A stretch of 64,000 bases of DNA from Aldrovandia affinis (taxonomy: Eukaryota > Chordata > Actinopteri > Notacanthiformes > Halosauridae), in NCBI GenBank assembly GCA_029706075.1, contig JAINUG010000026.1, positions 2,463,001-2,527,000 of the forward strand, read 5' to 3'. Below the pieces are notes generated by a model. It was given only the letters and a program-made list of their open reading frames with translations. It made no database searches and was not told the DNA's origin. A program made the position numbers and the translations under genes. This document shows, piece by piece, positions 1-13,905 of this stretch (position 1 is its first letter; each line of letters starts with the position of its first letter).

Positions 1-3000
1 TCAGGATTTACCTGATATAGTCCCCAAGCGTGAGAGCACTCACAAGGAAGGCATAGCTAAGGAAGAATTGGACATCTCAACAGAAATAAACAGGAAGCAG
101 GACAGAAAGGGTGAAAAGGGGTGTGGACGCAGTTCCAGATCACAGTCTAGGTCACGTTCACTCTCACAATTGAAGAGGACATCTCACCAGGTCCCAATGA
201 AGAAGAGCCATAGTCGTTCCTCAAGTCCAAAACAGCATGCTGGTAAATCTGGTTCTAAATCTGGAAAGTGCTATTCCACTTCTCGGAGGAGATCCAGGTC
301 TGCCTCAAAAAGGAAGAACAGCCCAAAGAGAAAGCGCTCCAGGTCTCATTCAGGGAGGCGGAAGTCCAGATCTCAGTCTTTCAGGAAGTTTGGGCGCAAA
401 TCCAGATCTCATTCAGCTAAGAGGAGACAATGCTCAAAGTCCAGGGACAAACGATCAAAATCCCCTTCGAGGCACAGTCATTCAAGATCCAGGTCAAGGA
501 GGTCTCGGTCTCGCCATCGCAGTCAACGCTCTCGATCTGTAAGGAGAACTAGGAGGTCCCAATCACGCCACAGAAGGTCAAGGTCCAGGTCAATCAGGCG
601 AACTAGGCGGACTCGATCAAGGTCCATTGTAATTTTGAAGCAGTCATGGTCTAGGAGAAACAGGCGATCCACATCAGTACAACGGCGTAGATCCAGAACA
701 GGTTCCCCAAAAAGAAGGCAATCTAAATCTCAGTCTCCTCAGCGATCCAGACGTTCAAAGTCCAGGTCAACAGCTACGCAGAGGCGGTCAAAATCAACGT
801 CTCGGAGGAGGAACAGGTCTAAATCGCGATCCCTTCAACGGAGAAAACATGTAAGGTCGAGATCCCCAGAAAGATGTAATCGGTCAAAGTCTAAATCTCC
901 CAAATATAGCAATAAAAGGTCTAAGTCTCCTAAGAGGAGAAAGCATTCAAAATCAAGATCGCCAGGAAGAAATGAATCAAAATCTAGATCCGTCTCAAAA
1001 GATGGGCAATTGTCTGAAAGGAAATCCTCCCCAACTAAATTAGAAGTCGGATCCCATAGCAAAAGTGAGCATGGTGCGGGCCTGACTTCTCCTGAAAAGG
1101 AGGTGAAAAGAGTCTCTCCAGAGAGGACAGATGAGGTGGAAGATACTTCTGAAGAAACTTGTTCTCAGTCTGTTATACCAGGGCACTCATTGAAAGAGGA
1201 AACTCCCCTTGATTTTGCCAGTCACGAAACAGGACAGGTCTCTGCTCTGTGTGTGGAACATAGCACAGACTGTTCACAGAAGGATGTGCCCCCTATGGGA
1301 CCCTGGAAACCAGTGCCGCTCTTAGTTGATGGCAAGATGAGTCCCAAGTTGTTTCCTATACAGGAAGTGGTAAGCAGTGCCTCTGAAGGACAGGCCGTTG
1401 TTATGAATCCCTGTGAAAATAGATCTCCACTGAATGGCGAAGATCAAAAGTACTTTACTGCTGAGACACCTCTACATAAGCTGGAATGTTCAGAGCTCAC
1501 AGCCTCCTACACTGCTTCTGGTGACACTCAGTCAACACTAACTTCTGAGATTGTGTCGGAAGATGGAGACAAACGCATTGAGTGCAGATCACCGCAGCGT
1601 GACAGTGAAAGGTTGACTGAATCTTTGGAGAATTTAGAAGAATCCATCATTGTAGAGAGGAAAACAGAAAGGGATATTCTATCTCCTCATGACCATGGAA
1701 GCTCAAGGTCAAGATCGCTTTCACCATCAACAGAAGAAAAGCCGCTTGTTACAAAGGATGGCAAATCCCAGTTGCAGAGCAAAAACCCTAAATCATCAAA
1801 ACAAAGACCGTCTTCGAAATCTCCTGTCCAAAAGAAAGATTCTAGAAGTCCCTCAAGGAAGTCCAGGTCGCCTTCTAGCCGAAAGCGTTCCAGATCAATT
1901 TCATCTCATAGAAAGCGATCCCAAACAAAATCTACCACACAAAAGAAGTCAAAATCTAAATCTCCTACAAAGGGAAGAAAGTCCCGGTCTCCGTCTCGCA
2001 ACCGCAAGAAAAAATCCAGATCTAAGTCTCCCCTAAGGAAAATACGTTCAAGGTCGAAGTCTGCAGCAAGAAAGCGGAAATCACATTCAAGGTCTAAAAT
2101 CAGAACAAAACGTTCACAGTCTAAGTCCCCTAAAAGAAGGCGGTCAAAGTCTAGTTTGCCCAGCAGAAAGAAACGATCAAAGTCCCGGTCTCCAGCCCGC
2201 AGGAGACGATCTAAATCTGCAGATAAAAGCAAACGTTCAAAATCTCGTTCCCCTGCCAGGAGGAGGAGGTCACGGTCAAGGGCCCGCCGCTCACGGTCAA
2301 AGATGTCACTCTCTAGCCCTCGTCGGAGGAGGAGTGGTTTTCCCTTGGACCGGCGGGACAGGTGGAAACGCACCCCAAGCCACTCCCCCATCCTTATCCT
2401 CCGCAAGAGGAGGTCCACTTCACGCCCCCGCCGCAGCACCAGCAAGACCCCACCACGCCTCACTGAGCTTGGTAAGAGAAAGCTCTCCATCTTGACCAGC
2501 ATAGGCAGCCCCTAATCATTGAAATTGATTTTATCTACAGTTTATCTGCCTTATATTGAGTGTCATTGCCTTATGTTTATTTTTATAGAGCAGAGCTTCC
2601 AAAATGTAGGCTTTGCCATGAATGTTTGTTTTTGTTCAAACCAGGCTCTTGAACAATTAAGGGAGACAAAAACATGCATTTAAGTGCTTTCATGGCATTA
2701 ATTATTAGAGGCATTATGCTTGGTTATCAAGTCCTTTAATTAATTTGTAATATTCCTTATCGCATGCATATCTTTTGGACATAACTTGGACTTACGAGGC
2801 CAATTATTTCGTCTAATTAGGATAAATTAGCAGCTCATTACTCTTGGTCAATGGCTGTTATAGTGGTAACAAAGCAAGCATATGGAGGGAGGCCCCAAGT
2901 GTGGGAAGCCCTGGAATAAAGAAATAAACATTTACAATTAGTACTTCTTGCCACAACTGGATCACACTGATACCCCGCAAATCTCAGTTTTACATTAAAT

Positions 3001-6000
3001 TGGCAAACTGACCTTTCACACACTTTTTGTCACCAGAATTGTCTGCTCTGCCGTTGATCTTCCTGTTTTCTATGTTTTCTGCACAGATAAGGACCAGCTG
3101 CTTGAAATTGCTAAAGCAAATGCGGCTGCTATGTGCGCCAAGGCTGGAGTGCCTATCCCCGAGAGCCTGAGGCCCAAAGCCATCCTACAGCTGCCCCTCC
3201 CATCCCCAATCCCCACGTCCTTGTCCCTGCCCCTGTCCATGAACCTCCCAATGAATCTGTCCATGGGTATGGCCAACATGCCCAACATTGCCATCAGTGC
3301 AGCCGTGGCCACCATGAATGCCGCCTTGTCCACTATGAGTGTCTTCACGTCTATGCCTGCAATGCCTGCCTTGCCCACCATCACCAACAAGCCTCCACCC
3401 TCGGCCATACCCAACACTGCCAACATTGAGGAGGTCAAGAGGAAGGTGACGCAGAAAGCTAACAGTATCAGCATCAAGGAGCTCACAGAGGTGAGATGTG
3501 GGGGCCCCATGCATGTGGTCTGCTTGGAGTGAGAATCTGAATGGTACTTTGTTGTATAAAGGCTCATGAAGAATTTTATGAGATCAAATTGTCCTGTGAG
3601 CACTGATCATTTATCAAAATAATTGTCCTACTCCATTGATAAAACATTTCCATTTGAAGATGTTTTCATTGATTTCTAAGAGTAATGCTATATATGTTTA
3701 GCATGATGGTGTAAATATGGAAAGTGAATAGTGACAAACTGTTCTCTCCCTGCAGAAATGCAAGAAAATTGCAGAGAGTAAGGAGGAGATGGCCATTGCC
3801 AAACCTCACGTCTCTGATGACGAGGATGATGAAAAGCCATTCGCGGGAGCAGGACTTAAGGAAACTAAGGGAATCACCTTCAGTCTCAGTGTAAGACTTC
3901 CGCCATCTAACTAACCATCTAACATTGTCACAGTCCTAAGTCTCAGCAGAAATCTGTTCATCATTCACAGCCATGTTGTGTGTGATATAATTTTGTTTTG
4001 TCTATCAACACTGATGGTGCTCCCTGCAGTTAACCCTCTCAAGTTGTTCACTTGTGATTGAATGTTCTTGCTATGAATCACTGGCCATTTTTTTTCTATT
4101 TTAAAAATAACAAAGTCTTCATCTTATTGAATTTCTCTCTGTTTTTCAAAGTTTGCAGTAACCCTCCTCCCTCCTCTATTGACTTCTCCTCCCTCTGTAG
4201 AACTCCTCTGCGAAACCGGTAGCAAGGACGGAAGCAGCTTTCGCTAAGGAGTTCCCAGTGTCCTCAGGTTCCCAGCACCGCAAGAAGGAGGGTGACGGGG
4301 TCTATGGGGAGTGGGTTCCTGTAGACAAGAAGACAGAGAAGTCTGCTGCAACAACGGCTACAGCAGTTGAGGAAGAGGGCAAGGACAGCGACAGCGTCTT
4401 CCCTGACGCACCTCTTCAGGTGGGAAATGCTCCTCCGCCACTGTCCCCTGTTGCCGTGGACACCCAGGGCGACAGTGGTTCTTAGGCCTAGACTGGTCCC
4501 CAAGAGTCACCCGCTCCCTCTAACCTCCTCCCCCAAGGGCCAGTCATAGATTCACACACAATACTGGGATTCCCTGTTTTTATATGCTGTCTCCCCCTGT
4601 TTGCTGGGAGGATAAACTGCACTGAGCTAGAGAGTACTGTACTGTGTCTGAGAACTGATCAGGCAAATAGTCCTTTCCTCCAGTAAACCACAATTTAGAC
4701 TTATTTGATTATTGATTTGGGTGTTGGGTGTTTGTAATAAAGCCTTTCATATGTGTGAGTTTACTCATTAAAGGGGGAAAAAGTCAAGAAAACCACAGTA
4801 GAAATTCTCTATTGTGCACTAGTTGACTAGTTAACTAGTTGTTTGAATAAGCTCTCCAAAGAACCACGCAAGTTGTTTGTAATCTAAAGAGAGGCAAAAA
4901 TAATTAAATGAATTGGTTTTTGTTGCATAATTATTTGCTTTGTTTGTCCCTTGTGTTCCAATATTGGATTCATACTTTTTCCTTTATGTTGTCAGTTCTT
5001 GACTATTCAGTCAATGATTTGATGTGTGACGAAGAGCTTTGTTGCCAGTTTTGTGAAGTTTGACAAATGACCAGCATCCAGCAGCGTTACCAGTCGCATC
5101 CCATCTGTGACAGAGGGCTGCTGAGTGACTTACCTGTACATAACCAGCTACCCTGGCATTAGCCCTGATTCACCATGCCATTTCGTATAGTTCTTATTTA
5201 GGATTCCTCTGGTTTTATTTTGTTTGTTTTTAATTTTAGCAAATTAATTTTTGAATGGCACATTATATTCACCATATAATTTAACATCTTTGTGAGTGAT
5301 TGATGTTCATTCAAATCTAAATTAGTATAGAGTATTTGGTTTTCAAATTTTGATTTTTAAAAACTTAACACAACAGAATATCAAGTATTCTAAAAATCAC
5401 TTATTGATTACACATCAGTAATTCTAGAAAAATGTAAATGAAAATATTTTGTGACATTTTGACATCTTCACTGTACGTGTACCATTCAGGTGTTTATTAC
5501 TTTGCATTTTGGTCACACCATTGTTTGACAGTACTCCTCTCTTGGAATCCACCCTGTTGGTGGGTTTGGGCAAGTATTTCACTTGCCAAATGAAGGAAAC
5601 TAGCAGCTGACTGCAGACATCACTGCCTATGCTGAAATAACTCTAAGGCATCCTCTAATCGTACCTGCACATACTCATACTCACCCATAGGAATGAATTT
5701 CTATTGTGGATTTTGAAGACTACATTATATTTGAATTATTTGTGTATTCTAGTATGAGGTGCATAATATGACAGTTTCTCTTCTAGGTTAGTCTTTACTA
5801 TTTGTCATGAAGGTGTTGAGGAACCGGTCATAGAGTCAACAGATAGTCACTGGTGAGATTCCAGTGAGGTCACAAGGCACTGTTATCAAAAGCATCCTTG
5901 TAACCATAGTAATGCAATGCCAGAGAAACCTAACCTCTATCCATGTCTATATGGTGCAGTTTAATTAACTTTTTGTCAGTAAGATCAAAACCAAGAGAGG

Positions 6001-9000
6001 TTGTAACCTGAAAATTCAGTGTCTCTCATAGATAAAACGGAATCTATATGCCGCGATCTTTAAAAAAAATGTAATACCTTAACGAAGAATGTGGAAATTG
6101 GTCATTTTGACTGCACAGGGGATTTAATCGACATTTTTCACAGAAGTGCGATACCACCCTACCAAAAGTATTAAAGTTTATATTTAAACTTAAACTATTT
6201 AAACTTACCACCTAATAGTGAGCAAGAGATGTTTGTCTGTCAGCTGATACCAGTCTGGTATGCCTTGACAGGAGGTGTATGTACTGTATAGAGATGCCAG
6301 CAGCCGATTGTGATGTTTTATTTTGCTGAATTTTCTTTGAGTTGAATTTAGGTACAACAATGGATGCTGTCTGGTTCCCGTCACATGATACATAATTGTA
6401 TGAAACAGTTGTGATGCAGAGCATAGATACAGAGGTACTAGATTGGAAGCAGTCATAGAGCAGAGGTCGATTTTTGTGCAAGCAAGGCCATATTGGACAG
6501 GAGAAAATCTTTGAAAGCTTCTACAGAAGATGCATTCAATTAATTAAGGTTTCTAGAATGCCAGAACGTCCTTATGTAGGCATTCAGGTCACCATTATCA
6601 GACAGTAAGTGGGAATGGACCTCATAGATTGCAGTCTCCGATCTAGTTATTCTATATCTATGGTGTAGAAATCTACATTCCTGTAAAACCTAAATCTTAT
6701 GTAACCACATTTGGCATTTGTCTTCTATAAATGAGTATTTTAGTGCTTATGATGTGCTGTGTGCTTTGTAAATAATTCAGTGTTGATTAAAAAGCATTAA
6801 AGCATTATTAAATCATTCTAGCATGCATTATTTTTCATTTTATTTGTATGATTTTAGTTTCTTTGAGACATCTTTGACCTCAACAGAACTCTCCAAATCT
6901 GAACTTTGTGTTTGTGGTTTGTTTGAGAGCGTGTGTGATGTCACCAAAGTGGGTGATATTTAGTCGTGCTGAAAGCTACCAAATATTCAACTGAGGATTA
7001 AAGAGTGGTTCCTCCAGTCTGTTTATGCAATCTTGTTTGTTTTGTTGAAAATGTAATGTGTAACACCTGCATAAAATGTAATGGAGGGATATTGATTGTT
7101 TATTTTTTCCTTTCACAAGAGTAAAATAAGCAAATGATATATGCACATTGAAGTTGTGCAGTTTGTTTCTTTTCTTGTTGATCTTGTTGAATTTCACAAT
7201 TGGACTTAGTAGCAAGCCTTAATAAAAAAGAAACATTCAAATATTAACCCCACCTGTTGGGGGCAGTGTTGTATTTTGTGTTCCCTATCTGCTGTTTTTA
7301 TCATGCTTTCCTGTTTGCATCCAACACACCGCTATGCTTCCTCCTGAGTCCTAGATCCTTGCACACACACGCGCACTGTCTGAGCTTGGGAGGCCAGGAG
7401 AGACATGGCAGACCAACAAGGACAGAAGGGGATCTGTGTCCGTGTGTTGTGGTTGACTGCTGGCATTTTCTCTCCCAGCCTGTGGACATCACGCTGGCCG
7501 TGAGCGAGAGGGCGGTGGCACAGAAGAGGCTAGCTGAGAACCCCTTTGATGTCAACGCCATTTGCATGCTGAGTCGGGCACAGGAGCAGGTAAGCCCATG
7601 TTAGCTGTGTGTGTGTGTGCGTGCGTGCGTGCGCGCTCACACTAGGCCACAGACAGGAGAAGCTCTTGTTCACTATGGATTTTTAAAGCTCTTTCCCCTG
7701 GTGCAAGCAGTGACGATGAGTGGGGTTTTTTGGGGTGTTTTCTGCTTTGTTTTTATTTCAAGAAATCGAACACTGGTCTTTCATTTTAATTTTTTTATTT
7801 TATACAAAATAATTTGGTCCCACATTTGCGCACATGTGACGCACACACAGAAGAGAGACATTTTCAGTGTTTTTCTGTGCCAGCCGTTGCATATTTTCAC
7901 CACTTGACCTTTGCACAGCACACCTTCCTGCAAGTAAATGAGTCACCAAATCTAAAATGGCTCCGGAGTCAAACTTCACCTGTGAAGGTAAAAATGATGA
8001 CCCCAGATGAGTAGCCTGTGCCTTGATTTCTCCTAATTCAGCAAGTGAACTAAATACGGTCTGTCATAGGAGGTATGGATTCACTGACTGGCACAGGTGA
8101 TTCCTCAGAGGGCTGTGGCTTGAAGGTTATATGCTGGCGAGTAGCTAGTGATCTTTTAGTCTTAAAAGTTCTGGCATCATTTTTCTATGCCCATCAGCAT
8201 TTCGGTTTATTAAAAGACTACTCCAAGATATACTCCTTGGTATGCTACTCTAGGGAATGATTTTGATTTTAGCATTTGAAATATTGTGAAAGATCTGAAA
8301 TACATTTCTAAAAGGTTAATATTCATTAAGATTGACTGATTCAGATGTCCAGCAGATATTTGGTCATGTTGAAGTTGCAGACGTATTGGCCAACAACAGG
8401 AGTAGGATTTCAATTTTGAACTGAGTTGTCAAAGCTAGTTGCAAGTGCAATGTTGCTGCATCAGCCTAAAGGTTCAGACCTCTGTTCCAGTCCATTCCAT
8501 TCAAGGTATATTGTCACGAGGCACCAGTTTAGGGCTGTTTTTAGAAGAGATTGAATGTCAGCTGTTTGCACACTCGGACCCCCTGATTCCTGCAACATCG
8601 ATCTCACTGAACTGCACTCCTATCTGCCCTGGCTTCTCAACAAGGGCAACTCATCCCAGTCTATAATTTGGCGTTGCATAAAAAAGTAGTTGTTTGCAAG
8701 AGCTAATATCAGCCATCACGATTTTGCTCTCTCTGGTTCTCTCAGCTAGTTAAACAGAAAACAACATATCATTAGATAATGGCATCACGTGTACGTACAT
8801 GCAATATTGAGTTTCCTCCGTACAGGTACATTACAAAACCGCATATTCCATGCTGAAAAGAAGCCAAAACCGAGCATTAGTCAATGTGAAAGAACATGGT
8901 CCGATAGGACTCGGCAGATGGAATATGGAAACAGTATCACAGCCTGGATGGCTGCTGCAGTCTGTCTGATGACCATGATCCCCAAGACTGACTGCTCCAG

Positions 9001-12000
9001 CACCACGCACACGGGAGGCAGCACCTCCCAAGCCTCAAACCCTGACCTTTTACCCCTGGCCCCATTGCCTCCTTCAGGTGGATGCGTGGGCCCAGTCCAA
9101 CACCATCCCAGGTCTCTTCACCGGCTCCACAGGCGCCCAGGTGCTGTCCTCTGAGGAGCTGTCCACCAGCGGGCCTCAGGCTTGGATTAAGAAGGTAACA
9201 CCCCCTGTCTGTGTACGCACTGCAGACTGGGTAAAGCCCCACCCCTTCAACTGGTATATCTGCAGACTGGGTATCTCAGAAGGATTGTTCCCTCCCTCCA
9301 AGGCTCGATTGTGTGTGAGCGATGGTATGACAGAGCAGAGCGTCCCTAATTGCCTTAAATTCACCCATAACTACTTAGGTGACACATGCAGGCTTACCTC
9401 TTACACACACTGCAGACAGGTCAATACGGACACATTCTGGTGGTTAGTCTCGACAGTATCTATCCATCTAAAGCATCTGGAAAGGGAAGTAGCAATTTGT
9501 AACATTTGGTTTCCTGCGATATGATTGATTCTGGCAAGTTTTTGCAAGCGTTGTGTCATAGGTTAGAGGTCGAGTAGGCTTGAATCACCGCCTCTAATTG
9601 GAGCCCCCCCTACACAAGATCATGATTTGTCAGAAGTAGTAACTGACCATTGGTTTATTAGCAAAGCACATCCCTGAAAGTTGGGTGGACTTATCTCACG
9701 TCAGTGTAAGTAGTTTGGAACGAATGAAACATGGAAGTTTGAGATAAAACGACAATGCTATGGTACTGCAGTGGTATGCTCTGTTTGCATTTTAACTCAA
9801 ATTGTGGCTTGATTGTTGCCAGGGTATAGACATTTCTGTTGGTTCTTAACACCAGTGAATGTCTCCAAAACCGATCCACATAGGTATAGTTCTAGGCATA
9901 GCTGAATTCAGGCTAGTGCACACACACAGTACAATGGTAGGTCCCTCATAGGATTCCCAGGCCATGTGGAGCTGCCACTGCTCACCCCTCTTCTGTAGCT
10001 CTCTGACCCACCCAGTGAAGGCCCTTGGTGTGCTGGTGTCTGTTTCGTCTGTGTCCATCGGTGTACCCACTTCACAAATCCCACTGATTATCAACCACTT
10101 CCCACATGGCCTGTGATTTTCATGCTGCCAAAACTGGAGTGTTTCATTCACTGTCTTCCTGGGGCAGGTCCACTCTGCCTGTCCGTTTGAGTGTTCACTG
10201 TAACGGACTTATCACATGACCATTGCAGCTGCGTGTCAAAGCGCGCAGCCCTGGAGAGCGTACCCCCTCCAATGTTCCTCCTGATCTGTAGTGGGTGCTC
10301 AGTATTCTCTTTGCCAAAAGAAACAAACCTGTAGGGGTTTTGGCTGTTACGGAGAGGCTACTTTAATGCATGGAAATCAAAGAGGCTCACCCCCCCCCCC
10401 CCCTCCTCCCTTGTGTCTGTTGTGAAGCGGGTACACCACTGGAGACGATGATGCAGCTGTTTATGTGTGAAATTTTATCAAAGCAGGTACAGGATGGGCG
10501 CCCTGCCGCTGGGCTCTTATCTGTCTGCAGAGAGGGTGGGAGGAGGAGGAGAGTACGCCCGACGACCCCCCCACCACGTCTACCTGCATCTGGACTGGGT
10601 GGGCGCCCACGGAGGGTAGCGTGGCACCCCGGGCACTGCGGCTGGCACCGGGAGCCCCTGTGTCACTCACTCTGAATGTCATCAAGTTCTCAGCCCCCTC
10701 CACACCAAAGGAGAGCCCTGTAGTGCAGTTACTGTGTCTAAAGGGATTATTGTTGACATGTCAGGATCACACCACCTTTACTGAACAATGGGAGATTTGA
10801 GTGGTACTGGACACCCTGAAGCAGTGGGTTGGAGAATTTTCATAAAAGAGCTGGTCACTCTTCCTCCCTTAGCAAGCGCACACAGAAACATACAGTATCG
10901 TGTCAGCCACTTCAGATTATCACAGCTCGACCCTGCTCCTCCACAAGTCAATTAAGCCATTCATCAAATCAGTCAGCCTTGGGGGCAGCCTTATTAAAAT
11001 GGTAGGGTCATGGGTGACTTGATGACATCAATGCTGAGTGTCTGGATCGAAGTGTCTGGGGTGTTGCCACTATAGATGCTGGGGATCGAGTCCAGCCAGA
11101 GGCATGTTCATTTGCTCTGGGGGGGGTTAAGGTTGGAGAGGTGGGAGTTCACAGTTTGACCTGTGAACTTTCACCCCTCTGTATGGAAACTTGTTGCAGG
11201 GTCAGTCCTTGTAGCTGCCTTGTTGCCATGGTCACTGTCAGGCCCCTTCTGTTCTCATCAGATGCACGGCCGTTGACGGGGGGCCAAGGTATGTACATCA
11301 ACAACACCCTTATATATATATACATATATATATATATGTGGACCTGTGTATATATATCAAATCATCTAAGTAGTGTGCAGTTAGCAGTGCCTCTGTCTTG
11401 CAGTGGGGCTTTTAGTTCTGTCTGGCCGACATCTCCCCAAGCCAGGTGTGCACAGTGCAGAGCACGTCATGATTTCCCCCAGCAGTAGCAGGGCCCCTGT
11501 CTCTCTCTGGTTGTCAACCCATGTGCTTGTAGGACGGGCTCCTCTCCCTTCTCATCACTTTGCCTTGTGACCGCTGTCCCTAAGAGTCTCCAGAAACGGA
11601 AACCCTGACTCCCATTACCAGCCAGCACCCGCGGCTCCGCTCCTTCTGGCTAGCTGCACACCCTCAGCCCCTCGGCCCAGTACTGGGACTGTGGAGCTGG
11701 TGGTTTGCGTACTAGGGCTCTGGCTGTGAAGAAGTGGCAATAGAGAGAAAAAGAGAGCGACCCTGCTCAGTCAAGCACACCTTTCCAGAGAGTGACACAA
11801 TATAAATCGGATTACAGACATGATTGAATCCTTATTTTGCATGCGTTTTTCATTTAATTACAAAATCTTTAGATTTGATTACACAAGGATATGGGGAATT
11901 TGGTTTGGAAGGTTCAAGTGCTATGGAGGGATAGCTCCGGTGTGTGGCTCAGTGCCCCGCTGGGTGTGTCTGTTGGCCTTCTCAGGCTTTGTAGCCAGAA

Positions 12001-13905
12001 GTATATCAGCGTGAGTAGACAACTTCATTTTCAGCCCTGAAGCAGTGGAGGTTCTGTGAGGCTGTCAGGACACAAGGTATTTTTGTTACAAGCACAAGCT
12101 AGCGGACAGTTTTGCATCAGACAGAACAGTAGATTTTCCAGAGATTGCTCGTATGTTAACTCCATTGCCGTAACCACATTCAGTCCCTCACTGGTCAGGT
12201 CAGCGAGGGACATATTACTGTTCCATAAGTGTGGATACGTTCATCTGCAGTGCAGTAAGCATTCTGACGCGAAACCTTATCCGGCTGTCACACAGGATTT
12301 ACATCTGTACTGTTAACAAGTCAGAATTCAGCTGTTGAAAGGGATTTGCATTCCTACTCTTTAACACAAGTGACAGTCTGGCTCATGCTGGATTTACAGT
12401 CCTCAGCACGTATGGGAGTCCAGCTGGTGATGTTTTCTCTTTGCCTTGTGTGCTCCCCTCTCTGTGCCCCCTCCCTCCCTCAGGACCAGTTCCTGCGTGC
12501 TGCGCCCGTCTCTGGTGGTGTGGGCGAGTTCCTGATGAGGAAGATGGGCTGGCGTGTGGGTGAGGGGCTGGGCAAGTACAGAGAGGGCACTGTGGAACCC
12601 ATCATGATCGACTTCAAGACCGACCGCAAAGGTGATAGAGGCAGAGGATGGAGGCTCTGTTTTACTGCAGAGACAGGAATACAGTAGAGCTTTAGTGTAG
12701 TACAAGAAGTGTATTTCAATTGAGATAGAGAGGACAGAGTATATTTCACAACAGGGATAGAGGAGAGTGACTGAGTTTCACTGCAGCGAAGAAGGGACAG
12801 GGAGTGTATTTCACTAGAGAAAGGAGGAGTGCTGTGTTTCACTGTAGGGCAGGGTTACTCAAATCACGGTCCTTGTGGGCTGAGTACTGCTGTTTTTCCA
12901 CACTCCCTTTACCCTAGCAGTCAGGTGTGAGGGCACTCTGACCAATCAATTGCACTAATTGTTCAATTAACTACCTGAGAGAAGGGAAAACCAGGGCCGA
13001 ATTTGGATTTGTGAGCCAGATTTGAGTAACCCTGCTAAAGGTTCAGGAAAAGAATGGTGAACTATAGACCGAGAGGAGAGGTACTGTTTTATTAGACGGC
13101 AGGATTTATTTTTCTTTGCAGAGAGAGCACCTCCCCCACGTAGATTGTTTTAGTAATAGTACTTTTTTTGGTTGGTTTTTTTTTTTTTTTGTAGTAGTAG
13201 TTTGTTGTTAGTAATGTCAGCCTTTCTGTCCTTTGCTGTATCTGCTACAGGTCTAGTAGCAGAGGGGGAGAAGACACAGAAGTCTGGCAGTCTGGTTGTG
13301 ATGAAGGACTTGCTGGGTGAGTCCCTCTACTGTCCAACATCTGCTATATTTTATAAGCTGACCCTCTTCTATAACCTTTCATCAACTTACCCCCCCTCCC
13401 CAGGGAAACATCCTGTGTCAGCACTGATGGAGATGTGTAACAAGAAGAAGTGGGCCCCCCCTGAGTTTGTCATGGTGCATGACAGTGGGCCTGACCACCG
13501 CAAGAACTTCCTATTCAAGGTGTGTGCGCGGTGTGCGCATGCAAGAGCAGTATCACTTGCTTTATGTGTAAGAATGATACGTCTCTGAGCGGTTTCGCTG
13601 TCAATTTTAGTTTCTGCGTTCAGTTCAGTGTGTTTGCACGAGCGCTGCCATTCCGTGTGCGTGTGTGTGTGTGTGTGTGCGGCTGCGCCTGCGTGTGCGT
13701 GCGTGTGGCTGGTGACGCCAGTCCTCTCTGCTCCCACGTACAGGTGGTGATCAATGGCAGTGACTACCAGCCCCAGACTGCCAGCCCCAACAAGAAACAT
13801 GCCAAGGCCATGGCAGCAACAGTGGCCCTGCAGGCCATGGGGGAGGTGTCCGGGGACAGCGTCTACAGTGGCCCGGTCTTCACAGCTGCCACAAACACTG
13901 GCTGA
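1..13905 (+). CDS. son: SON DNA/RNA-binding splicing cofactor (5' end outside window)
   Basis: SON is a nuclear-speckle protein that helps splice weak introns. Coding exons: 2-2471 (open at the window edge), 3087-3490, 3756-3890, 4201-4419, 7479-7589, 9078-9194, 12484-12631, 13251-13316, 13404-13519, 13744-13905. They join in phase to 1316 codons including the stop. The first exon is dominated by Arg-Ser repeats (RSRSxS, SKSPxRR) in two blocks, about 150-1010 and 1700-2450, around a more acidic middle. Then come the LLEIAKANAAAMCAKAG segment, the SSGSQHRKKE/YGEWVPV segment, the AWIKK exon, a G-patch (MRKMGWRVGEGLGK, exon 12484-12631) and a C-terminal dsRBD (KHPVSALMEMCNKKKW to ASPNKKHAKA, last two exons). 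Order and wording match human SON, as recalled. The exon at 3087-3490 carries a Met/Pro/Ala-rich insert that I do not recall in human. All introns appear GT-AG. Identification is very secure; the true start lies upstream. Confidence 0.96.
4420..4741 (+). other. Possible alternative terminal exon of SON (read-through with poly(A) signal)
   Basis: If the donor at 4420 is not used, the frame continues for 21 codons (starting VGNAPPPLSPVAVD) to a stop at 4483-4485. An AATAAA follows at about 4736-4741. Such a transcript would encode SON without the G-patch and dsRBD. Human SON is known to make short isoforms lacking these domains through alternative terminal exons, so this is plausible. The sequence shows only the open frame and signal, not usage. 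Confidence 0.35.
4742..7478. other. SON intron, no recognised feature
   Basis: AT-rich intron sequence between the YGEWVPV exon and the ERAVAQKRL exon. Both strands carry only short chance open frames. I saw no terminal inverted repeats, SINE head or coding homology. Confidence 0.6.
9195..12483. other. SON intron with low-complexity tracts
   Basis: The intron before the G-patch exon holds a C homopolymer near 10389-10403 and an alternating TA tract near 11311-11340. Otherwise I recognise nothing; open frames here lack known domains. The intron ends in a pyrimidine-rich acceptor just before 12484. Confidence 0.55.
12850..13034. mobile_element. Short non-autonomous hAT-like element (family copy 1)
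   Basis: A 185 bp element in a SON intron with terminal inverted repeats CAGGGTTACTCAAAT and ATTTGAGTAACCCTG. Flanking 8-mers ctgtaggg and ctaaaggt are an imperfect 8 bp target duplication, as hAT insertions make. It has no coding capacity. A diverged sibling lies at 53560-53746. Confidence 0.8.

Noticed and set aside
1906-2502. 198-codon minus-strand open frame opposite the SON RS region
   Set aside because: The Arg-Ser codon repeats read backwards give Leu/Asp-rich frames. No start context, splice support or homology; a shadow of the real exon.
3070-3603. 177-codon minus-strand open frame over a SON exon
   Set aside because: It mirrors the Met/Pro-rich SON exon, which has matching splice sites and conserved neighbours on the + strand.
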